64,000 nt of DNA from an archaeon (lineage in GTDB: Archaea > Thermoproteota > Nitrososphaeria > Nitrososphaerales > Gagatemarchaeaceae), in assembly GCA_902812495.1 (NCBI GenBank), contig CADDZR010000005.1, forward strand, positions 1 through 64,000, written 5' to 3'. Every line of letters begins with the position of its first letter. Position 1 is the first letter of the stretch. Shown here piece after piece: positions 33,390-42,554 of this stretch. The position numbers and the translations under genes are program-made. Below the pieces are notes generated by a model. The model saw only the letters and a list, made by a program, of their open reading frames with translations. It did no database searches and had not been told where the DNA came from.

Positions 33390-34293
33390 CCTTGAGGTGT
33401 TGAGGTTAAATTCGGTATTGTCGGCTCGTCTTGTTAAAAAACGTCTTGATGAACTTTCATTGGCGAACCTCTCATTTACATTCTTTCAGACAAATGTTTT
33501 TCCTGTTAAACAGGTTCTAGACACCTCTATTAGTCATCAAAGACATTTATGACAGGACGATAATCCTAGATGACGAAGTGTCTGTAAGGGGACTGCTAAG
33601 GAGCCAATACTTGACATCCTCCCACGGCTAAATGATGTGTTCCCCATTATGTCATGTTGGGGGGATTCTGGTTTGTGCTTCTATTAGAAGCAAAGAATAT
33701 GCCATCACCCCGTTAATGGCTTCCGTAGACGCGGGTTATTTCTCTGCCTAAACCTCTTCAGCGTTTTCAGCTTGGAGTCTTATTCGGGCTTTTGTTTTTG
33801 CATCGAAGCAAGCCACATCTTAGAACCTGCCCAATAATAGGAGCCAACTGAGTAAAAGCACCCCTTAAGAGAATACACAATTAATCTCTTCCCTCCCTAA
33901 CTAATTGGTTGCATTTATCAAGGGCTAAATAAAGCAACTTGGCTTTCTGCTGCGACATCTGGGAAGCGGTATGATGGTAGAAACATTGAAACAGAAGTTT
34001 GTGTATAGTGAGCATAAGTAGGGCACCTGAAAATGACCAAGGAAATGAAGCGGACTTGTAAATCCAAACAGAAGTATATCGGCCGGTGAATTCCGAAAAG
34101 AAAGTTCAGGTAGAGAAAGGCTGGTATTTGGTTAGCGCCTACAACATCTGCCATAGCAGGAGAAAGTAATGTACCCGAAGGTTTTAATAGTAAGGTTTGT
34201 CTCGCAAAGTTTAATGCGTGAGTGGCTTGGCACACTGTGTCACACTCCTTCTGAACATGGACTTTAATAGGATGAAAGCCCAGGGCCAAAATC
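33390..34293. other. gene-poor stretch with remnants
   Basis: About 900 nt without an intact gene. Broken frames occur: VIKDIYDRTIILDDEVSVRG near 33540-33600 looks coding but is out of frame with the preceding open stretch. The possible transposon end at 33608-33670 lies here. A 131-codon minus-strand ORF at 33918-34313 has no coding character. Confidence 0.45.
33608..33670. repeat. possible IS200/IS605-type end remnant
   Basis: TACTTGACATCCTCCCACGG followed by an imperfect CCCC...GGGG hairpin resembles the subterminal ends of IS605-group elements in archaea, though the hairpin is degraded. On the minus strand beyond it, no tnpB frame longer than a few dozen codons survives. Weak evidence. 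Confidence 0.3.
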
Positions 34294-34830
34294 ATGGCCA
34301 AAGTATTGAACAATGTTAACCTAGATAGATTGGCAAAAACAATTGCAACAGCTAAGAATGATAAATCTGCTCTCAGAAAGAAGATAGGACTACATGGTAT
34401 GTGGATTCTCGATGAGTCGGCTGGATATCAGTTCAGGACTGAGATGAGTTATGAGACAGGTAAACAGACAATTGAGATAGACTCGCCTTCCTTCTTAGGT
34501 GGGAATGGGAATAGACCCGGACCAATGGCTTACTGCGTCACAGGTATGGCCTCTTGCTTTGTTTCGACGTTTGCAAGTGTAGCAGCAGTGCAAGGAGTGA
34601 AACTGGAGAAGCTAGAAGTAGAGGCTGAATGCATAGTGAATTTCTCGAAGACCCTAGATGTGGCTGATGAACCCATAGTTGAAGGGATAAAGATACGACT
34701 GATTGTTGAAAGCGAAGCAAATGAAGCAACTTTGCGCAAGATATTGGAGATGGCAGAAGAGCGGTGTCCTGCAATTTACACAATGAGCCACTTGATACCT
34801 GTTATTACAGAGATAGAGCGAAACAAGTGA
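34294..34830 (+). CDS. OsmC/Ohr-family protein
   Basis: 178 residues. The family motif GNGNRPGPMAYCVTGMASCF, with the first redox cysteine in YCVTG, and the second cysteine in AEERCPAI give the two-cysteine active site of OsmC-like peroxide-reducing proteins. It may reduce organic hydroperoxides. It stands alone in the decayed region. Confidence 0.88.
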   Translation: MAKVLNNVNLDRLAKTIATAKNDKSALRKKIGLHGMWILDESAGYQFRTEMSYETGKQTIEIDSPSFLGGNGNRPGPMAYCVTGMASCFVSTFASVAAVQGVKLEKLEVEAECIVNFSKTLDVADEPIVEGIKIRLIVESEANEATLRKILEMAEERCPAIYTMSHLIPVITEIERNK

Positions 34831-36230
34831 CAACTAACGCAGATAGGCTTAAGGAACAATTCAGTTATACACCATGGAAGATTCTTACTGGTCCCGCTGA
34901 CGGAGGATAGACAGGAAATCGTTATGTATTCAGAACGAGTTAACCCTTCCACACATTGAACACTCTCTTTGCCGAGTCCCTCCTCTTTTTGTCCGTTAAT
35001 AATGAGAACCTGCCGCTAATTGATAACTCCAAGTATTTCGTAGTTGGTATTTGCATATTTGATTTGAGTATGAAAGAAATTTTTCAATCCCTCGACCTAT
35101 CGTTAAAGCTGAGGAAGGAATTTCTCATTTATGATCAGGAAAGAGTCAAAATAGAAGTATAGAAGACTATGGTCATAAAGACAGTTTACATTACATAGAT
35201 ACAAAATGTACTTTATGAGAACTTGGTCATGGATACGAGAGCTTGTCACAACAGAATTCGGGTTGTGTTAAAGGGATTTCAATTATTTATGACAGAAGTT
35301 ATGGGTTTTTCTTTTGGTTGAGTCATTATTTGTACAGCAAAAACTAAAATGCACTAGCAGAGAATAAGCCGACCGACAGGAACTTTGCCATAGCAACGAT
35401 TTCACTCATCTATCTTAGCGAGTTTTTTTACATATTTGACTTGCTATTTTGAAGAACTAACGTGCAATTCTTCTTACGGCTAAAGCTTTATTTCTGAGGC
35501 TTAGTTGCGACCTGTTCGTGAATGAATATGGATTAATTTTTTTCTCTGATGATTTACGTTGCAACTCTAAATGGTGTTATTTGGATCAATGGTATAGACT
35601 CCAGTATCCATTGAATGCAATTTTCTATGTGGAAATATCATTCATTTTCGTTTAGTACACAGGTAGGTATGGTAATAGATAGCGTAGGTGTGGCTTTCTT
35701 AAATGGGAGATACTATAGTGCAGTATCTCCATGTTTGCGATCCTTGCCTTTCCATTTACTGCATTGGGTTTCATTCTAGACTGCGAAATTTTGAAAATGA
35801 ATGAGAATGCTGTAATCCATGGCGAGGTATTTTAAGTCCTCACAACGAAAGACCATGGCAAAGTGTAGGAATGCTCGGTTAATCATGAAAGATATTTTCA
35901 GTTGAGAGCTATCTTTAACGTTCAATCTAACACTTGGGTTGCTGAACAAGCCATAAGAGCGTAACTTCTGTTATCGTTCCACGTGCGGCATGGTTTTCAT
36001 TCCTTTCCTTTTTTATGACAAAACTAGTTAAGCTGTTGGTGGAGTTTCTCAAGACAATTAAGTTCTTCTAGATTCTCTTTTGCATATTCTAGTGAAGGTA
36101 CAAAACGCATTGGCAGATAGCTACAATTGAAATATACGCGCCAAAGCTTTCAGCTTATCTCTACATTCTTTTAGAATCTTCAAGCAAACATGAACCATCA
36201 CAAATTCTTGCCTCATCAAGCTGTCTGTGG
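34831..36230. other. long non-coding stretch
   Basis: 1.4 kb, AT-rich, with no convincing gene. A 68-residue plus-strand ORF (34956-35162, MNTLFAESLLFLSVNNENL) may be a fragment but is not called. A perfect 9-nt inverted repeat is at 35706-35730. No CRISPR-type or tandem repeats are seen. Confidence 0.45.
35706..35730. repeat. perfect 9-nt inverted repeat (hairpin)
   Basis: GGAGATACT and AGTATCTCC flank a 7-nt loop. It lies in the middle of the non-coding stretch, with no U-tract characteristic of a terminator. Purpose unknown. Confidence 0.5.
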
Positions 36231-36692
36231 TTATAACTTGACTCTAACTCTCCTACCTTCACCCTTTGCAACATCGTACAATATTCTCTGTATTACAGAA
36301 GGGACATTTGGCAGCCCCTTCGACACATCAACCCATGCGAAGTCTATGGCTTCACTAGTAGGCCGAGGTTCCTGAGACCCTTTAATCCTCCCTAAAAAAG
36401 CTACTATAACGTAATGTGTAGGTTTTGGGCCTTCTTTAACAAAGTCGTCGTAGACTCCAACTATGCCTTCAAGTTCAACGTCAACTCCAAGCTCTTCCAA
36501 AACTTCTCTTCTAGCTGCGTCGCTCACTGTTTCTTCTAGCTTAACATACCCTTGTGGAATAACCCAGAAGCCATTGTATGGCTCCGCCCGCTCGTTGATT
36601 AAGAGTATCTTCTTCCCTCGTTGAATAGCTACTGAGGCAATGACCCTTATTCCTTCTTCGTAGTTCTCTTTTCTTATCATGTCATTTCTCAC
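36231..36692 (-). CDS. Nudix hydrolase
   Basis: 153 residues with a complete Nudix box, GYVKLEETVSDAARREVLEELGV (near residues 50-72), the G-x5-E-x7-REUxEExGU motif that holds the metal and pyrophosphate-cleaving glutamates. Substrate (nucleoside diphosphate derivative) undetermined. Its start overlaps the previous gene by 4 nt, so it is the last of a three-gene operon. Confidence 0.92.
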   Translation of the reverse strand: MRNDMIRKENYEEGIRVIASVAIQRGKKILLINERAEPYNGFWVIPQGYVKLEETVSDAARREVLEELGVDVELEGIVGVYDDFVKEGPKPTHYVIVAFLGRIKGSQEPRPTSEAIDFAWVDVSKGLPNVPSVIQRILYDVAKGEGRRVRVKL

Positions 36693-37549
36693 TCATGATG
36701 ACGGGGCTCAACATGTTTTATTGAAGCTTCGGCTATCCTTCTTATTTCAGAATAGATATAACGCTCGCTACTAATGTCAACATAGATTTTTTCTTTCTTT
36801 AGTTTTGACATAACTTGTTTAATTGCCATATTCTGCCATGCCTCTACTTCCCTGTTTCTTTTTGCTGGAGGTAGCTTGAGACCCGAAATAATATGATCAA
36901 TTGCTTCACGAGCTGTCACCCAAACAATGGGAGGATTGTTAGATGATGGGTGAAGCAGTCGTATTGCCAACGCTTCGAAGAATACCTCGGCTGGAGCGTC
37001 CCAACCTGCTAAGGTCTTACCGCCCACTACCGTTAGGAAGGCAACCTCTACTGTATCTCCAAACCTCATCCCATGTGGAAGTATTCCTGGCGAGACGAAT
37101 AGGCGATATTCAATACCGTCGTCGTTTTCAAGGGTGAGAACCGCTTCGAAGCCCACTCTCTCTTCCAGCCTCTGGGCAGAGATAACTTTTGCTTTTTTGA
37201 TGTAAAAGAAACCAGCTTTGTTGAAATGAAACTCTGAGGACCCCAAGCACTTAAGCTTGTGTCCCTCCAATACATACTTAGTACCGTCTACCAAAACGAT
37301 GTTTCTGGTAATAGCTGGGTCCCATATTATATTCACTCCTTTGGAAGTAAGTTCTTTCAAAGTGTCCACTTCCTCCAAGCTAACGCGGTTGTTGAAGTTA
37401 ATATAGAACTCTGCTTTCAGTCCTCCCCCTAGAAGCTGGGTCAACTGAGTACCTAAATGCAAAGCTTCTCTCAAGTCTGAAAACCCAAAGACGGGAGGAT
37501 GCCGAGCTTTAGACAGGAGTGATGCTATCTCCTTAGCCAGCATAAACAA
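36689..37549 (-). CDS. hypothetical protein of the Nudix operon (middle gene)
   Basis: 286 residues, soluble, no signal. An N-terminal region (ARHPPVFGFSDLREALHLGT, then KGVNIIWDPAITRNIVLVDG) loosely resembles the fold of phospholipase-D-like domains but lacks the HxK motif, so I do not assign it. The C-terminal half is basic and helical with many charged residues (KRNREVEAWQ, KLKKEKIYVD). Overlaps the Nudix gene by 4 nt and is itself overlapped by the 126-residue gene by 17 nt. Confidence 0.55.
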   Translation of the reverse strand: MFMLAKEIASLLSKARHPPVFGFSDLREALHLGTQLTQLLGGGLKAEFYINFNNRVSLEEVDTLKELTSKGVNIIWDPAITRNIVLVDGTKYVLEGHKLKCLGSSEFHFNKAGFFYIKKAKVISAQRLEERVGFEAVLTLENDDGIEYRLFVSPGILPHGMRFGDTVEVAFLTVVGGKTLAGWDAPAEVFFEALAIRLLHPSSNNPPIVWVTAREAIDHIISGLKLPPAKRNREVEAWQNMAIKQVMSKLKKEKIYVDISSERYIYSEIRRIAEASIKHVEPRHHE

Positions 37550-37913
37550 TCACTTCCCAAAGTGGTAGCTTCTCAGATAACACACAACCTGTATCGTCTC
37601 CGATAAATCTACTCTCGATGCCGCTAAGCAGTGAATTGCTTGTGTCACCTGTTCTCTCGAGAACTTTTTTAAACTCTTTAATCGAGGAAGCCCTGCATTC
37701 TAACTCAGCAAACCTTGACAGCTTATTTTCTTTCTGGCATTCTTGGTGCGGCCTCTTCAGGCTTTCATAGTCAGACTTGATAAACCGGTTAGATGGGCAA
37801 AAACCCATTCCCTTCTTAACAACAACCCTAATCGCTGATCCTTCATCTAGAATGATATCTCTAGCAAAATTGTAAAGTAATCGATAAACTCCTCCCCTAA
37901 CCTTGGTCTTCAA
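37533..37913 (-). CDS. hypothetical protein of the Nudix operon (first gene)
   Basis: 126 residues; VRGGVYRLLYNFARDIILDE, then a strand with VVVKKGMGFCPSNRF. Cysteines at several places (FCPSNR, HQECQK, LECRAS) could bind metal but no standard motif is formed. No known domain. First gene of an operon of three, with 17 nt overlap with the next. Confidence 0.5.
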   Translation of the reverse strand: MKTKVRGGVYRLLYNFARDIILDEGSAIRVVVKKGMGFCPSNRFIKSDYESLKRPHQECQKENKLSRFAELECRASSIKEFKKVLERTGDTSNSLLSGIESRFIGDDTGCVLSEKLPLWEVIVYAG

Positions 37914-38603
37914 CCCTTTTGTTCCAACTTCGGTTATGGTTCTCTACCTTTTTAACCACGACCTCTTTTTTGTTTTTATTACTTTCGCTTGAAGGAAAAT
38001 TTGGTGGTTGCAATTAAACCTGAATGTAAATGAATAGTATGTCTCAAGGATAAATGTTGTAAGTTGAGAATCTTTCTCATCCTTGGCACCGCTCTAACAT
38101 TCCTGTATTGGGCGTTGTCTTAAACAAACATCCTCTATTTGACATTGCTAGAAACGGACTCAGGCTATCTGCACCAGTAGAATAGGATAGGATTGAGTTT
38201 GTTCAAGCCTTCCAAATAGAGTCCAATACTCTCCCGTATCTAGCAAGTTCGTAACAACCGATACCATCCGAGTGAAAAAAATGATTGAGAGTCTTGCTTC
38301 AAGAAGTAGTTAAGAGTGGACCAGAAGGGCTTTTGCTAGCGCAAAAAGCAATCTATAACGCTCTTAATGAGGGAACTTGAAGTTCATGAAAGTCACTCGG
38401 TTCCTTGCAAGCCTGCAGTATAAGCTTTCACATGACGGAGAGGAGAGATATTTCTAGAGCAGCAATAAAAGGGACAGACCATCTGAATCCCAGACCTAGG
38501 CTAAATTTTCTTTTATGCTCAAAGAATTGATTTCGCAAAAAAATATGCAAATATGTACACTTTAATGCATAGAGTTTTATAATCATCAAGCGGAAAAAAT
38601 ATC
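37914..38603. other. non-coding stretch upstream of the multicopper oxidase
   Basis: About 690 nt between the Nudix operon and the multicopper oxidase, divergent. No intact gene is visible; the promoter of the oxidase occupies the last 40 nt. Confidence 0.45.
38574..38584 (+). promoter_or_regulatory. TATA box for the multicopper oxidase
   Basis: TTTTATAATC is centred about 25-27 nt upstream of ATG 38604, predicting a leaderless transcript. Motif and distance only. Confidence 0.45.
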
Positions 38604-39590
38604 ATGCAGGTCAGAGCAAGAGCTCATGTTTATTATCTTGCCGTAGCTTTAATGATCTTTTCATTTATAGCAGGACTCTACATTGGAAATCCTTCAATAC
38701 TCATCCAAAAACAAGTGTCAAGTTACACACCCATAACAAGACATTATACGCTTATAATCACAGGGGCTGACATAAAAGAAGGACCAAATTCTGTTTGGCA
38801 TGCATGGACATACAACGGGACTGTGCCAGGACCAACATTGCATGCTAAGGTTGGAGATACTTTAGTAGTAAAGGTCGTAAACAAACTTAACCTAACACAT
38901 AGTTTTCATACACATCTCATAGATTATAATTTCATTTATGATGGGAGCCAGGCAAACGTAATTGCAAATCAAGGAAATGGGTCTATGGTGCCTCCTGGAG
39001 GTGAATATACATATATTTTCGAGGCAAAACAGGCAGGACTTTATTACTATCACTGCCATTCCTCTGACCACCATCCAATATCATATCATATACATCAAGG
39101 GCTGTATGGTGCCATAATTGTCGACGAACCCAACAGCCCTAACTTTGACCACGACTGGGTAATTTTCATGGGTGAGATGGGCCCAGAGGTATCTGGAACA
39201 GGTGCACCCCCATTCATTATGAACGGAAAAGGTATACCGGGAGGTGAAGCAGCGCTCATGAATGCTTACGAGAAAGCTGGTTTCAATGCAGTTGTTTCAA
39301 TGCTAAATGTCTCACTGCCAGCATTTTCCATGAAGGTTGGCGAGGTGGCAAGGATCAGTGTGATCAACATAGGAGACCAGATACACTCCTTCCATCTTCA
39401 CGAAATCAACATGGTTTCTCAGTGGGCTCTTGCTGGAAGACCCTGGCCTGCAGAGGTTATACCTCTCGTGCCAGGGGCAGCAGACTCGGTGATAATAAGG
39501 CCAACGCAGGCTGGAATATTCCTCTTCCACTGCCACGTTGTATTTCATGCTGATGCAGGAATGATTGGTGTTTTAGTAGTGAGCCAGTAA
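38604..39590 (+). CDS. two-domain multicopper oxidase / NirK-like copper protein
   Basis: 328 residues with an N-terminal membrane anchor or signal (YYLAVALMIFSFIAGLYIG, about residues 10-28). Copper ligands: domain 1 HSFHTH and YYYHCHSSDHH; domain 2 IHSFHLHEIN and LFHCHVVFHADAGM (Cys, two His and Met of the type I centre, with further His for the trinuclear or type II site). The two-domain length fits the small laccase/NirK-like group found in many Thaumarchaeota. Whether it reduces nitrite or oxidises another substrate cannot be told from sequence. Confidence 0.92.
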   Translation: MQVRARAHVYYLAVALMIFSFIAGLYIGNPSILIQKQVSSYTPITRHYTLIITGADIKEGPNSVWHAWTYNGTVPGPTLHAKVGDTLVVKVVNKLNLTHSFHTHLIDYNFIYDGSQANVIANQGNGSMVPPGGEYTYIFEAKQAGLYYYHCHSSDHHPISYHIHQGLYGAIIVDEPNSPNFDHDWVIFMGEMGPEVSGTGAPPFIMNGKGIPGGEAALMNAYEKAGFNAVVSMLNVSLPAFSMKVGEVARISVINIGDQIHSFHLHEINMVSQWALAGRPWPAEVIPLVPGAADSVIIRPTQAGIFLFHCHVVFHADAGMIGVLVVSQ

Positions 39591-39932
39591 AAAAGAAATT
39601 AAAGGTATGAAAATGGAATGACAGGAGGTCCTGCAGGAATCTAGCTGCCTTCAACAATGATATTTCAGGCTTCCCTAGGTTGTGTGAATAAGTCATTGTT
39701 CTTCTAAATCTTCTAGTATGTGTATGCTCGCCGACAGTATAACTGAAAAGTTGTTCTACCCTTAATCGAGCGCTAGAATTCAAATACATGCTCTCCTTTT
39801 ACTAGAATAAGCTCTTTAAGAGGGGACACAGAAAGGTAGAGGAGCTGGCGGTGAAGCTCGCCATCATCCGCTCGTCCAAGACGGGCCAATAGCTTCTACA
39901 CAGATGATAAAAAATGGCATGTGAGAAAATAG
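39591..39932. other. non-coding stretch
   Basis: About 340 nt. A plus-strand open run around 39810-39890 (KRGHRKVEELAVKLAIIRSS) ends in a stop and has no start of its own; it may be a fragment. No other features seen. Confidence 0.4.
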
Positions 39933-41042
39933 ATGGCAACGGACCTATATCCAACCATGGTTGTTGCGACAGCTACAATGGTAGCTGGTATTCTAGGAAT
40001 TAAGACAAGAATATCGTCTTCAATTTTTGAGGTTGGTGCAGGAATTCTCATTGCAAACCTACTTGGGATAGGAATAGCACCCTGGTTAGATTTTCTTGGT
40101 ACGTTTGGGGGCCTGATCCTGACTTTTCTTGCGGGTGCGGAGGTTGACCTTATACTTCTCCGAAAGCAGGCAAGACAAAGCATAATAATTGGCACAATGG
40201 CGTTCATCTCTCCTTTAATTGGGATTATCTTCGTCCTAACAGCCTTTACAGACTGGAGTCTGAATGCAAGAATAGCAGGAGCCCTTGCATTAACAACAAC
40301 CTCCGTAGCCGTGGTATATGCAGTACTTTCTGAATATGAATTGATAAAAACACCTGCTGCAAGAAATATAATCGCAGTTACATTCGTAAATGACATCCTC
40401 ACCCTCATAGGGATAAATTTTGTTCAGACCTCTTTCGACTTCTTTACAGTTTTATTTGTCTTAACTTTGGTTGCTTTAACACCTGTAATACCAAAGCTAA
40501 TTAGAAGAGTTGTGAGTAGTTTTGGGAAGAAAGCAGTCGAAGTGGAATTACGTCTTGTCCTTGCCATTTTGCTTGGTATCTCGTTCTTTGCTGATAAGGC
40601 AAGGCTCCATTCTGTATTCGGTGCTTTTGTCCTAGGACTTGTATTTTCGAATTCAATTCAAGAGAATCACGAGATTCTATCCAAGACAAAGACTGTTACA
40701 TTTGCTCTTCTTGCCCCTGCTTTCTTTATAAAGGCAGGTATGCTAATATATGTTCCTGCTGTTGCCATAAACTACCTTCTCGTTCTTTTATTACTGGTAA
40801 CAAAACTTACGTCGAAGTTTGCCGGAGTATACATCTTATGCAGAAAATGGATACCGGAGGCGCCTGTCTTTTCCACAATGCTCTTCAGCACTGGACTTAC
40901 TGTTGGAACGATAGTAGCTACTCTTGGGCAACAACTTGGATACCTCTCGTCTGGTCAGTTCTCCGTAGTAGTTTCAGCTGTGATAATGAGCGCAGTTGTT
41001 CCAACTTTAATCGCGAAGCGGTTCATTCCTGGAAAACAATGA
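39933..41042 (+). CDS. cation/proton antiporter (CPA2, KefB/NapA-like)
   Basis: 369 residues with about 11-12 membrane helices: the first (YPTMVVATATMVAGILGIKT), then FEVGAGILIANLLGIGIAPW with the family's gated-region glycine pattern, AEVDLIL, and the conserved TFVNDILTLIGI around residue 150 (Asp of the transport site). No C-terminal RCK/TrkA domain is fused. Followed, 15 nt later, by a UspA gene, a common pairing that may regulate the antiporter. Exact ion (Na+ or K+) undetermined. Confidence 0.88.
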   Translation: MATDLYPTMVVATATMVAGILGIKTRISSSIFEVGAGILIANLLGIGIAPWLDFLGTFGGLILTFLAGAEVDLILLRKQARQSIIIGTMAFISPLIGIIFVLTAFTDWSLNARIAGALALTTTSVAVVYAVLSEYELIKTPAARNIIAVTFVNDILTLIGINFVQTSFDFFTVLFVLTLVALTPVIPKLIRRVVSSFGKKAVEVELRLVLAILLGISFFADKARLHSVFGAFVLGLVFSNSIQENHEILSKTKTVTFALLAPAFFIKAGMLIYVPAVAINYLLVLLLLVTKLTSKFAGVYILCRKWIPEAPVFSTMLFSTGLTVGTIVATLGQQLGYLSSGQFSVVVSAVIMSAVVPTLIAKRFIPGKQ

Positions 41043-41057
41043 GAGGCTGAGAAAAAG

Positions 41058-41522
41058 GTGAAAAGAAGGATAAAGATGGGTACAAGAACCCTATTGCTTG
41101 TTGCCCTTGATGAATCAGAATATGCAGAAATTGTAGCAGAGAAAGCATCAAAGATTGCATTACAAACTAATGCGGATGTCATTTTGCTAAGTGTGGTTAC
41201 TATTCCAAGTCTTGTCGCGTCTGAAGGAGAATTAGATAAGGAATATCTTACGACTAAAGAAGAGGAGTTTAGAAGAATGCATGCGAATGTCATAGACAAA
41301 TATTTCAGCAATATTCACGGTGTGTTAATCGAGTCAAGGATACTTCATGGCAGACCCGCTCAAAAGATAGTAGAATACGCTGATGCTGTCGGTGCAGACA
41401 TTGTTGTGATTGGAACAAGAGGTTATGGTCGATTTACAAAGAGAATTCTTGGAAGTGTGTCCAGTTATGTCCTTAAAAACTGTAAATGTCAAGTTATAGT
41501 TGTAAGAGGAGGGAAGAATTAA
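41058..41522 (+). CDS. UspA-family universal stress protein
   Basis: 154 residues from GTG 41058; ATG 41076 is the alternative. N-terminus TLLLVALDESEYAEIVAEKA; ATP motif IVVIGTRGYGRFTKRILGSV near residues 127-146, ending KCQVIVVRGGKN. Second UspA in the window, here 15 nt after the antiporter and likely a regulatory partner of it. Confidence 0.9.
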   Translation: MKRRIKMGTRTLLLVALDESEYAEIVAEKASKIALQTNADVILLSVVTIPSLVASEGELDKEYLTTKEEEFRRMHANVIDKYFSNIHGVLIESRILHGRPAQKIVEYADAVGADIVVIGTRGYGRFTKRILGSVSSYVLKNCKCQVIVVRGGKN

Positions 41523-41830
41523 GAATTATGATTAAAATACTTACAGATAAAATTCATAATTTAAACGTGTTAAAGGTTTGGTCTCAGAAAGAGATCTTAC
41601 TTCTGGTTGAGATACAATAACCCATAAAGTGGGCCGGAAGGGATGCAGTTAATTAATTAAACGAATCCTAGAATAAGGCAGATTAGTGGCTCGGAATTGG
41701 TTACTTTGACTTTTTGCGGCGTCTAGGCGAAAGTCTCAACTGCTTCGAGACCTTGGATAGCCTGTTTCGGTTGGTATAAGAAAAGATTAGGAGAGTTACC
41801 CTAAAAGACTGAAGAAAATTCCCACTGTGG
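41523..41830. other. left end of the integrated element and its flank
   Basis: No gene. It includes the left attachment repeat (41635-41654), then about 175 nt of element sequence with no evident open frame. Confidence 0.45.
41635..41654. repeat. attachment-site repeat, distal copy
   Basis: TAAAGTGGGCCGGAAGGGAT is identical to 45394-45413, the 3' end of the tRNA-Ile gene plus 5 nt beyond it. Flanking bases then diverge. Direct repeats of a tRNA 3' end bounding an integrase gene mark the ends of an integrated element. Confidence 0.75.
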
Positions 41831-42516
41831 CTAGCTACCGACACGAAGGTGCAAAACTACAACATCACCCCATTCGTCTCCACAGATGAGGGAATAGAAG
41901 CCCGGGTCGAAGAAATGGAAGTTGCCGTCTTCGGACCAAATTCCGTTAAGGGTAAACGAAGTGTTCATATGCCTACCGGTAAGATAGTAGTATCTTTCGG
42001 CGAAGTCGCTCGAGGCGTTGAATACAAAGTAACCACAGGTACGTGAAATGGGCAGGAAGCCCCACTAAGCGTCGAATTTGCATTGGGACTCCCGGCTGGG
42101 AAAACGGTCAGAGGCGTCCCCAGGCTGAGATTGCTGCTCGTTAGGTACCCACGAGTCAGGACTATTCCATACGGCATTCCGACAGTCCCGCATCCCGAAG
42201 AAAGCGTTAGGTTGGGGAGGGGCCAATTCGCCGCGGAGGATATGTTGAGAGACCGGTCCTGCGTGTTGATCAAGTCAATCGTCACGGAGACCTTCTTGCC
42301 ATAGCCTAGATTTGTGGAGTTTACTGTAAGAACAAGTTTTAGCTGCGACGATGGATTAACCGCCGACGTTGAGGTCGAGTATGACACCTTGCTTGGGTTT
42401 GCGTTCAGATTCACTATCAACAAATCCAGCACGCCTATGACGATGATGACAATCACAGCCGCATAGATGCCTCGCCTTTTCCGGCTAGGACCAATCGTAG
42501 GGCTACGCGCCGTCAT
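41831..42516 (-). pseudogene. frameshifted membrane-anchored extracytoplasmic protein gene
   Basis: The intact frame (42516 to 41965) encodes a hydrophobic anchor (GIYAAVIVIIVIGVLDLLIV) and an extracellular beta-rich domain with N-glycosylation-like sequons (NST, NLS). Its frame closes early after STPRATSPKDTTILPVGI. Shifting one base near 42035 reads FVFNASSDFAERYYYLTGRH, then SFTLNGIWSEDGNFHFFDPG and FYSLICGDEWGDVVVLHLRV before a stop at 41831. The second block completes a domain-like sequence, so a single-base deletion has truncated the protein. Function unknown; a surface protein of the element. Confidence 0.7.
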
Positions 42517-42554
42517 CTACATTCAACCTCCCGCCACCCCTGTTGTTCTGAGCG

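Noticed and set aside
33918-34313. 131-residue minus-strand ORF
   Set aside because: Amino-acid pattern has no domain-like blocks, overlaps the OsmC start and shows no start or promoter signal.
34956-35162. 68-residue plus-strand ORF in the 1.4-kb gap
   Set aside because: No motifs and no partner gene; could be a chance frame in AT-rich DNA.
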